A stretch of 64,000 nt of DNA, from assembly GCA_026545765.1 (NCBI GenBank), contig CM048839.1, positions 91,726,914 to 91,790,913 on the forward strand, read 5' to 3'. The stretch's first letter is position 1; every line of letters begins with the position of its first letter. The position numbers and the translations under genes are program-made. The stretch comes from Plantago major. Taxonomy: Eukaryota > Streptophyta > Magnoliopsida > Lamiales > Plantaginaceae. The notes below the pieces were generated by a model that searched no databases, was not told the DNA's origin, and saw only the letters and a program-made list of their open reading frames with translations. This document shows positions 12,322 through 24,016 of the stretch, piece by piece.

Positions 12322-12535
12322 GGTGGCGGCCAACAGAATCAAGAAGAGAAGATTCGGCGTGGAGGCTGCAAGACAGGAGATCGATCCGACAAGCGGTCGA
12401 AGGGACGGTATTTGCTTGAATTGTTCTTGCCGCGGAGGCAATGAATAATGGACGTGAGGACAGAACCGGATCAGAGGAGGGAAGTAAATTATGATCGATT
12501 TGCACAAGAGAGGAAATCGATGAATGTGGCAGCGG

Positions 12536-12547
12536 AACTTGATACCA
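12536..12547 (-). other. primer binding site of the copia element
   Basis: Minus-strand TGGTATCAAGTT immediately follows the 5' LTR end CTTACA. The first eight bases match the 3' end complement of initiator methionine tRNA used by plant LTR elements; the remainder has diverged. Confidence 0.75.
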
Positions 12548-12705
12548 TGTAAGATAATATTTCCCTTGGGGAAGTTCATTCATAACAATGCTATTTATAC
12601 AATACAATAGAGAGGAATTTTAAGCCTAAGTCTATTCTAACTAGAATACTAATTCTACTATGTGTCTACTTCTAGATTATTCTACTACATACATAATCTA
12701 TCACA
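12548..12705 (-). repeat. 5' LTR of the copia element
   Basis: 158 bp, identical by eye to 7885-8042. It is followed by AACTTCAGG outside the element. Confidence 0.9.
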
Positions 12706-12950
12706 AACTTCAGGAAGTATATGTTGATATTAATTATTTATTTCATAATTTTAATCTAATTTAATATCGAAATTTGTCGTGATAAAAGATCCAGGCACAA
12801 TTGGTCATGTGAAAGTACATAACATGCTATCTGGGATGTGTATATGATGTTCACTTGATAAGATGGTGTGATTATTTGTTTGATCCCAATCATTTTGTCT
12901 GGAAAGTTAAAGTTTGGACTTTAAGCTGGAAAAGTGGGAGTTTTGATAAT

Positions 12951-13031
12951 GATTATTGCGCTCCTTACTAGTACCATTTTTGCTAATTCTTAGAATTAGC
13001 AAAAATGGTACTAGTAAGGAGCGCAATAATC
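12951..13031. repeat. 81-nt perfect palindrome (40-bp arms, 1-nt centre)
   Basis: Positions 12951-12990 are the exact reverse complement of 12992-13031, with a single T between them (ends GATTATTGCGCTCCTTAC...; centre AATTCT-T-AGAATT). The right arm is part of the RNase H-like fragment that follows, so the left arm is an inverted copy of that coding sequence rather than a typical transposon terminus. Confidence 0.95.
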
Positions 13032-13302
13032 TTTGCCTATGAACTGAACCTACAACAAGTCACAATTGAAGGAGATTGTCTATCTGTGGTGAAAGAACTC
13101 TAGGATGTGGATCACTCGTTGTCATCAGCTGGAAACATCATTCTTGAAGCCAAATCTTTAGCTTTGTCTTTTCTTTTTATTTCGTTTAATTACTTTGACT
13201 AGACCTTATTCGAATAAGTTGGCTTATGTCTTAGCCATGATTGTTCAAACCGATAGTATTGGCTTCACGGATGTCCTTTATGCGAATACTAATTTATTTT
13301 GA
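12992..13302 (+). pseudogene. RNase H-like (RVT_3) domain fragment
   Basis: The plus strand reads an AIIFAYELNLQQVTIEGDCL stretch and then SVVKEL, which matches the plant RNase H-like pattern 'A..FA..LG...V.IEGDC..VV..L' found in many retroelement-derived proteins. After an in-frame stop and a frame change the C-terminal pattern resumes (RPYSNKLAYVLAMIVQTDS), like the usual 'R..NK.AH.LA'. It ends at a TGA at 13300. N-terminal parts are missing. It is a decayed LINE- or host-derived fragment. Confidence 0.65.
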
Positions 13303-14668
13303 TATCTCACAATATGTATTTTGATATTATTAAAAAAATTATAAGACTTGAGCTATTAAAAGAAAAGATTTTTAAAAGTTGAAAATAAGCTGACTTCTCA
13401 CAAACTTCTTTTGATTAGAGTGGAAGGAATATAATAAAAAAGAAAAGTAAAAAAGGAGGGGGAAATCAAGAATGACATGAGGTCACCATGTCCACAGTAG
13501 CAATTTAATCCAGCAAAATTTGTGACAAATTATACAGCTGGATAGGGTGATTGGTTAGTGTAATTATGCACTTGGTCTACCTGAATAAATGAAGTTCCGA
13601 GGGGTTTATACTTATATTAATTAAGTTATACTGGCCCAGCAAAACTAGCTGGAAAGCTAGCTGCTAGCTAGTTAGGTAATTTGGAAAATTATTTAAATTT
13701 CAGTATTTTAATAAAATATAAAAGGTCATTCTTTCTTATTCTTGTCTTTAACCTTTCTTATCGTATTATTAGTCTATAGTTTTTTAAATAATAATATATC
13801 ATATTTTGTCCAATAATTATAATATATATTTAATGTACTTTACATCGCCACTTTAATAACATCATCAAAATTATCAGAAGTTGAAAGAAATAATCGTTGA
13901 ACATTTTAACTTAGTAATGAAAAAAATCAGTATTTCATGTGTACTACATGTATGCATTTTAAAGAGGTGCGGATACATTAATCCTTATGCTAGTTGCAAA
14001 AAAGTACACAAAATGTATAACAAATGATCCAACAATATAAAATATATGTTGAGAATTCTAATGACCTTCCGGTTTACAAAAAGATGGTTTCTTATTTTCT
14101 TTATTCTAATTTAGGTTAATATAGGTTATGGATATTTTCGGAATGAAAAAGATAAGAAGCTCATTCTTTAAAAAAAAAAAAAAAAAGCTACATTGACTAG
14201 AGCTAGCTGGTTAAAGAAGCTGCGCGTTCACGTAACGAGCTTTTTATTAGTCAATGGTCAAAAAAAGCTCATGGAGCTGGAAAGCTAGCTGAAAAGCCCA
14301 CTATCAACTTCTTTACCGGGATTTATATGTTCTTGCAATTTTTTTTTTTTGATTTATTAGCAGTAAAAGTAATACTAGCAAATATCTGGATGCAAAATAG
14401 TTTTTATTATAATAACATGAAATCATTTCATTAAAAAATAAACATAATTATTGTTAGTTCAAGTTTAAATTTTGATGAGCAAACACGCGGCATCTTTAAT
14501 CTCAGCAAGTGATTAGTGCTCTTAGTCCCTAGGAAACTTTTTTAGTGTGGACATTGTAAAAAGTAACCTAATTGACTGATAGTTAGTGACTTGTATAAGT
14601 GTTAGGTTTTTCAAGAGCATGTAATTTTTATTTTTTATCGAACATGCTGAGGATCTACGTTTTGACGT
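13303..14668. other. non-genic AT-rich spacer
   Basis: It includes AGCTAGC-rich patches (about 13640-13675 and 14200-14300), where AGCTGGAAAGCTAGCT occurs twice, suggesting the two ends of a small unidentified element. No coding region is recognised. Confidence 0.4.
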
Positions 14669-15931
14669 TGCGACCAGAACATACTGAGAAGACTTAACAT
14701 AATTGAATAAGTTATCTAAGATATAGATGGAATCTTTCAGCGAGTTACTTGGTCAAGTGAAAATATGTAAGGCATAGTAGGTTGACCAAACTACCTAATG
14801 AAAATTATTACTTGCTGATTGTCGTCTTTCAAAGGACGGAAAATGGTCAGTTAGTTTTTCGAAACAACTAAGTAATAAATCCATTACAGAGTATATTTGA
14901 AATTGTACTATGCTAAACTAAAGTCAAAGTTTTAATTTGCCATAAAACATGTCTGCTGAAGATAAAGACAAAAACGAAGTACAATTGATAGTGACTTTTC
15001 AGTGCATAGTTTGAATTTGTATTCAACGGATTCAAATCACAATGAGACTGGTTTGGGCTATAAATAGATGCACAGTTGAGAAAATAGACCAACACCAGAG
15101 AATTCAATCCTAACACACTTGAGCACTCAAATTTTCTCAACAATTTAAGTCTCAAAACTCCTACTAGACTCAAGCTCTGTGAAGCTACTTATAAAGAGGT
15201 AGAACAAGTTTTAAAGTTGCGACTACGAAGTGTTCTTTTCTCTAAAAAAGAAGGAGTATTGTTTTTCAGAAACATTCTACTTTGTCCTTGAAACATAGAA
15301 ATTTAAGAAGAAGTTTCTTTGTGTATCAAAGTCACTGAAACATTGTGATTAAGGTACACTGTCTTGACAAAGCCAACCACTACTCAACCACTCAACATGC
15401 GTGTTAAATGGAGGAACTACTTAGTTAGATTACTAAGGAAAACCTCTTGGAATAAGGTTAAGGGAGGAATTACTTAACTTGGAAAATTATGGAAAACCAC
15501 GTGGAGTAACCAGAGTATTTGACTTGGCTTAGTCAAAGAAAGAGGGTTCAAGGTTATTAAGCCAGGAACTTAAGGTGAAAGGGATTTATCTAAGGATATG
15601 ATCTTGTAACGGATCTCATTATCCTGTCTTAGTGAATTCAAGTGTATGTGAAGGGCGAAGTGGATTAGTTGAAGGATTACGCCACTTTTAGATACATACC
15701 ATAAACAAGTGTTATTTACTTTTAGCACCTTATTGTCAATCGGTTTAAAGTAGAATGGCTCACTGATAGCAAACACAATCACTTAATTGTAAAAGACTTC
15801 CGCACTCTGAAAAAGATAAGTATCAACATATACTTGTACCCACCGAGAAATTAGTTTTAGACGCGAAAAGTGTTAAAGTCATTTTACACCCCCCCCCCCC
15901 AAGCTTAATCTTGTTGTCTAAGGGACCAACA
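14669..15931 (+). mobile_element. LTR-like segment B (Sirevirus-type copia LTR, ~1.26 kb)
   Basis: It matches segment A (6658-7813) from TGCGACCAGAACATAC onward and extends to AGGGACCAACA at 15931, preceded by a poly-C run. The same ending (poly-C, then GGACCAACA) is seen on the reverse strand of the LTR at 58725-60366. A 30-bp block at 15656-15685 is an exact reverse complement of 58970-58999. It contains a TATA-like TATAAATAG near 15059. A gag-like frame begins about 110 bp downstream, so this is most likely a 5' LTR. Confidence 0.65.
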
Positions 15932-16044
15932 GGTGGCCGAAGGTTCTTTAACCTTTGAAACTGAACCTATATCCCCTTTAAGTGTTGTTTATTGTACTCA
16001 CCAAATACACTTTATATGTTTGTTTAGCGTGTATCTGTTGCAGG

Positions 16045-16266
16045 ATGTATCCCAATGATTCTCCAATGCTCAAACCAAAACATTATGAAGAATGGAGAAA
16101 CAACATGATGCTACACCTGGAAGTGGAAGCTATAAGTGATGAGATGATCACATTGATTAGAAATGGCCGAATCACACAACCTAAAGGCACTCCTCGTCCG
16201 GTCTCAGATGGAAAAGCTAACAAGGATAACTTGGCGTTGAGGAAGACAAACAAAATTCATAATTAA
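16045..16266 (+). pseudogene. copia gag N-terminal fragment
   Basis: Starting at ATG 16045 the frame reads MYPNDSPMLKPKHYEEWRNN, then MMLHLEVEAISDEM. This resembles the copia gag N-terminus, in which a 'L...NY..W...M..HL.A' pattern is common. It stops after about 73 aa, and nothing retroelement-like follows. Its position after segment B fits a truncated plus-strand element related to the one at 58.7-64 kb. Confidence 0.5.
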
Positions 16267-16575
16267 ATCCATAAAATAATACTCCTAATAAATTGTAGAA
16301 CTAAAATACATGATGGAGTGGTGAAATTTGAAGTGTTCCAAACATAATCAACACTAAAATCGACTGGTCGTGTCATGGGCAGTCCCACGACTAAAATCTG
16401 CCATTGTGGAGTGGTCGTGTGATTTTTTTTCAAATTTTATATTGTTTATAATAGTAGGAATATTGAAATAAAATGTTAAGAAAATTCATAATAAAATTAA
16501 GAAAATAATAATACATTTTAGAACTGAAACACATGATAGAAGGTTGGAATTTGAGGTGTTCCAAACATAATCAAG
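16258..16575. repeat. direct repeat pair, ~95-bp units
   Basis: The stretch around 16258-16352 (CATAAAATAATACTCC ... GTGTTCCAAACATAATCAA) recurs diverged at about 16477-16580 (TTCATAATAAAATTAAG ... GTGTTCCAAACATAATCAA). Between them GGTCGTG motifs are also repeated (16365 and 16415). It may be a decayed small element. Confidence 0.5.
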
Positions 16576-16576
16576 A

Positions 16577-17350
16577 ATAATCTCTATTTACAGAGGATGA
16601 AAAAAATATAACTGCTATCATAATCTTTTATATCTTTTTCAATAATACTTAAGATAGTAACAAAAACATACAGACCTGTCCAAAAGCATGTCACCATCCA
16701 ACTCACCGATCACCCATCAATGGACGATTTGGTAAGTTTTGACTAGTCGACGTTGGGTCTCCTACGGGATGTCTTGTAAAGTAGTTATGTTGGAGTTTCT
16801 ATTGTAGTATCGTACTAGTACTATAGTATATTACTACTGCATGCCAGCTAATATAGTGGCGGAGTGAATGCTAAGTTGGTATTTTCTTTTGTATATTACT
16901 TGAATGTTTTGGCAAATATCGGGATCTCACGTAAAAGTAATAAAAGAAACTACCTCCCAGTTGGTTGCATACATGAAACAAAAACAGTTTAAAAGTGGAG
17001 TATTTGGGAGGCAAATTTAAAATGAAGTAAATATAGCTAGTACCGCTACTCCAATTGACTGAGAGTTTAATAATGTAATTGGGTCCAACAAACAGGCACA
17101 TGGTACAACCTGGTCCAGCCAAGTTGACAGGGGCAGTAACGTCATTTCAGATGATTTACAGCAGGCGGGCCAGCATTATTATATTATATTATATTAATTT
17201 AGCCGGATTCCAAACCATTTTATTAAATCTCACTTTCTTTTTTCTCATTTCCTCCCTTTCATTTTCACCACTCTTCTTCTTCTTCCTTGTACAATTTGAA
17301 TTTCTCCAAACCCTAGTGAGTGACAGTCAGTCGAATCAAACAAAAGGAAA
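16577..17350 (+). promoter_or_regulatory. alpha-tubulin upstream region and probable 5' leader
   Basis: No gene is seen here. A TATTATATTATATTATATTA stretch at about 17178-17198 could serve as a TATA region, and a CT-rich tract (about 17228-17285) precedes the ATG, as is common in plant leaders of highly expressed genes. The transcription start cannot be fixed from sequence. Confidence 0.35.
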
Positions 17351-20243
<2,893 letters not shown>

Positions 20244-20623
20244 TTGATTCAAGCTGTACAAGTCTGTCAAATTACTGGATTTTTGCTGATAATCAACTTT
20301 ATGCTGTGTTTTTAGTTTTTGTATTGCATCTCAACATTTTTGTTGAGGTTTATCGTAATTGTTTCTTCAGGGTGTTTATATTTCTAATATGATAACATCA
20401 AATGATTCATGTGTGTGCATATATCAGTTGGATCGTGTATCTGTGGTTTCCTAGCAGTGGAACAGGATCGAAGAGCTATTTGTGACTTGGTGTTCATATA
20501 TTACGTCTCATTTGACATTACGAGCTTGGCTTGTATCCTGTGATGGCAACACATTAAAGATAGTCACAAGATCCTCAAACTCGCAATTAATGAATTTGTG
20601 TGTCAATTATGAAGTTAATTGTA

Positions 20624-21319
20624 CAGTAAAAACTTTATACAGTCATATTGTCGAGATCGGTAAAAAATATTCCTATAAAGAGTTTATTCATAACTAGAGT
20701 TTTTGTGGTAAAAATATCTTTTTGTAAATAAAATCCAGATGGATAACTTAAATGTCATATTTCTTGAAAAGTTTTATAAAATATTAACAAATAAGTAAAA
20801 AATATATATTAGACAAGAATCGGAGGTGGTTGGAAGATTGTGGATATTTTAATTTAATACGAAATCATCAATATAATTTAGATAAGAATTGCAGGGCGAT
20901 AATCCGGAAGACGATAGCACATAAGTAGCAAAAAAGTTTCGAACTTAATTGACAAGTTAGAGATGTTTTGGGTGCAACAATAAGGTTCACATATAGTAGA
21001 TCATTTACTGATACACAGAAGATAAAAGTGCTTATCACTCAAAAGTTTAAGTCAGTATCATATACAACTTTAAATAAGTATTTTATATCATAAACTTCAT
21101 GCAATGAAAAAACATATATATAATTATTTTTATCGAATAGTATGTCATTTATTACTATATGGGAGTATAATTACTTAAGACGGGACCTGAAAAAATCATG
21201 GAATATTATAATGTGGAGTTTATTCTTATTTATAACTGGTCCCAAGTTGGGACCGGAATATTTTATTACTATAAGGAGTTTATTATTTTATGGAGTATTC
21301 TTCTAAGGAGTTTTTACTG
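20624..21319. mobile_element. pogo/Emigrant-like non-autonomous DNA element (~696 bp)
   Basis: The left terminus CAGTAAAAACTTTATA and the right terminus AGGAGTTTTTACTG are inverted copies over the first 11 bp. TA flanks both sides (20622-20623, 21320-21321), as expected for Tc1/mariner-pogo elements. Plant Emigrant/Lemi elements have a closely similar CAGTAAAACCTCTATAA end. Inside, GGTCCCAAGTTGGGACCGG lies in the right part. No transposase frame is present. Confidence 0.6.
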
Positions 21320-21321
21320 TA

Positions 21322-22234
21322 CTCTGTTCAAACGCTTTTGGTGACACTTGGTTTTGTCTCAATAATGTGTTTGACAAGCAGTTACAACAATGACCCCAAT
21401 CGAGTTGTCATCTCTATGCCACATTTTAGTTTGGACATAGAGATTAACTAAGATATAGAGTGGAATTATTTGGAATAAATGCATATTGTTATATAAATGC
21501 AGTATGCGACATATGGATTAGAAGTATAATTGTTGGCTCTGAACTAGAGTACCAATTTTCCTCAAGATTAAGTTATCTGTGTTTATGGCTTGAGTTATAT
21601 TGTATTTTTGAGAATTAGACAATTTTGAGCTTTAGATGACATGTAACTCTATAGTATTCAGTCTTTGTTTCACTCCCTGACCCGCGTATGCATGGAGTAT
21701 TGGAAAATTAGTTTAGACTCTATTCATCCAACAAAACTCTATACATTTGTCATTTTTTGGTCACATATCATATAACATAATACTACATTATTACAAGAAG
21801 AATTTACTCCACACTCAGTAAATAGGAAAGTGTTACGACACTTAAACTACACCCTTTACCATTATTTTAATTTTTAATCTAAAACTTTGCCCCATTCTTA
21901 TGAGGTTCTCATAGACAGAGGGAGTACGTACTAGTGATTTTTTTTTGATACGTTAGAACACTAATCATGGCAATCTTAAAATTTCTCCTGTACTCAAATT
22001 TGAGGTATAATAATCAATAAATTTATAAAACTCAGCAACCTTAGGAATTCTAAAATATTATGGCCCACCAATGTTTAATCCTATACTCAAGGACACCTTA
22101 AAAGAAGTTGTCAAATATAGGAAGTGTGTATGATATTCTGAAGTGTAACATATGTGGGCCAATAAACTATTTTGGTTATTTTAAGCTTAAAACATGATTC
22201 TTACAATTATTTTTAAAAAAGCAAATAATGAGCA
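21322..22234. other. non-genic spacer
   Basis: A lone MITE-like terminus (GACAGAGGGAGTACG near 21914) is present. Nothing coding is recognised. Confidence 0.5.
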
Positions 22235-22361
22235 TAGATATTACTCCTATATAGGAGATGAATTACAATGTGATTTGAAGATTTCTTTTAGTAGTCTTAG
22301 ATATTACTCCTATATAGGAGATGAATTACAATGTGATTTGAAGATTTCTTTTAGTAGTCTT
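22235..22361. repeat. 63-bp tandem repeat, two exact copies
   Basis: 22235-22297 and 22298-22360 are identical (TAGATATTACTCCTATATAG ... TTTTAGTAGTCT). The unit contains the small palindrome CTCCTATATAGGAG. Exact identity points to a recent duplication. Confidence 0.92.
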
Positions 22362-22444
22362 ACAACTAGTGCTCTTAGAATGCACTCTCTCAAACCGACT
22401 CTAAATTACATGAATTTGCAACATTTAAGAAAATATTAAAATTA

Positions 22445-22708
22445 CTTCCTCCGTCCTGCTAAATTGGATCTAGATTGACTTTTTCGGCCAACCGTCTACA
22501 ACTTACGATTTTATATCAAACCGCAAATGTGAACTCTTCAAATAAATTATAAATGTAACTTTGGTCCCTAAAATTCATGGGCTAAAGTTTCATTATATTA
22601 TAATTTAATCGAACTTATATATTCTTGGTTTAAAATTAATTTGTAATCAAAATTAGAGACGGTTAAAAAAAATCAAAATAGTCCCATATTAGCGGACTAG
22701 AGGGAGTG
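22445..22708. mobile_element. Stowaway-like MITE (~264 bp)
   Basis: The left end reads CTTCCTCCGTCCTGC and the right end ACTAGAGGGAGTG, with TA outside both. It shares TTGACTTTTTCGGCCAACCG and other blocks with the MITE at 16-283. Confidence 0.55.
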
Positions 22709-23389
22709 TATATTTTTGATAAAAATCAAATTAAATTGCAACGCGAAAGGGAGTATTGATGGTCATAAATATGTGTACCAACCGAATTAGCCTCTTTAAC
22801 ATTCACTTGAATACACTCATTGCTCATTCCCCCTCTTAACCCAAACAACTAGTTAATGAGTTTTGAACCAAACATGAGTAAATTAATTTGAGAGTGTTTC
22901 AATCAGGGAACATGAATAGTGTATGGAAATGTCGGACCATGTATGCAAAGGAGACAGCAGAGCAGAGAATGATTGCCAGCTCCATCATGTACTATGATAT
23001 GAATGATTGATAGACTCCTCAACTTGCACAGCCAGAGAAACAACTAACTCAGGATGACGATCACACGCAAACACGATCCGATCCATACGGACTGCACACG
23101 TATGTCCCGCATATTTGTGCCTAGTGTGTCAATTGATCTCACCCTAGCTTAGACGAAACATGTAGTATAGTAACTTACTAGCTTCCTCTCTCTATTACAG
23201 AACAGACACACTACACTGAAATAAGTTACTAATAACATAACATACTCCTACAAAGAAGAGAATAAATATGTACAGACAAAAAAACCATCAAATGCAGTGG
23301 TCTACTACTAGTACTACTCGGGCTTTATAATCCAAATATAAATAAATAGCTCAACCAAAACACAACAAGAATCTCATTTACAATGCATT

Positions 23390-23424
<35 letters not shown>

Positions 23425-24016
23425 TCAACAACAGGTCAAACTAAAAGCTGAGTATATTTCATCAGATGGATCTCTAAACAAGTGAACTCTAGTCTGCCCA
23501 ATATACAAAACACCAATCAACAACATTCAATCTTCTTCTTATGCTCTTCTCTCACTGCTTTTCTTTGATCTGCACCATTCAAAATACATGCCAAGTCATT
23601 TCATGACAATAATCTAAACACCTGCTTTAAGAATTCAGCCTTTTTTCTAATTTTTAAATTCGAGATTGTCCTCAGAACAAGGTTTTCCAAACACCTGTTT
23701 TGATGATTCAGCCGTTATAACTAAGTTATACTGTAATAATCAGTTTTGAGGAATCTTTTGCAAACAGGCAACAAGTGCAACAGAAATTGAGACCACTAGT
23801 TGAGCCAAACTGATCAACCTGAGAAAGGTTGGTCCGCATCAAATATCATACACTTTTTGCTACGGATAGTGATTCATTTTGGAAATGGAAGGAAAAAGAT
23901 ACTAGCGGTAATGGAAATATTCAGCAGTGTAAAATCATTGCAATGTTTTGTCCGACAACCTAAGTGAATTATATGAAATATCTCTAGGTTGAAAACATAC
24001 TGTTTGGATCATAATA
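22709..24016. other. intergenic and 3' flank of the TIGR01589 gene
   Basis: No coding frame is recognised. It holds a (TCA)n run at 23390-23424 and the probable 3' UTR of the minus-strand gene that ends at 24017. Confidence 0.5.
23390..23424. repeat. (ATC)n microsatellite
   Basis: About 12 perfect trinucleotide units, TCATCATCA..., lie in the 3' flank of the gene at 24017-28612. Confidence 0.95.

Larger units (their letters stand above)
7885..12705 (-). mobile_element. Ty1/copia LTR retrotransposon, full length, minus strand
   Basis: Two LTRs of 158 bp (7885-8042 and 12548-12705) enclose gag, integrase, reverse transcriptase and RNase H in copia order on the minus strand. Next to the 5' LTR the minus strand reads TGGTATCAAGTTCCGC, whose first eight bases fit the initiator-Met primer binding site. 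Next to the 3' LTR it reads CTGCGGGGG, a polypurine tract. The LTRs start TG and end CA and appear identical by eye, which implies recent insertion or conversion. The reading frames are nevertheless interrupted several times. No 5-bp target duplication is visible (GAACA before, AACTT after). Confidence 0.92.

Noticed and set aside
11485..12448. Plus-strand ORFs opposite gag
   Set aside because: They lie antisense to a recognisable gag frame and have arginine-rich compositional artefacts.
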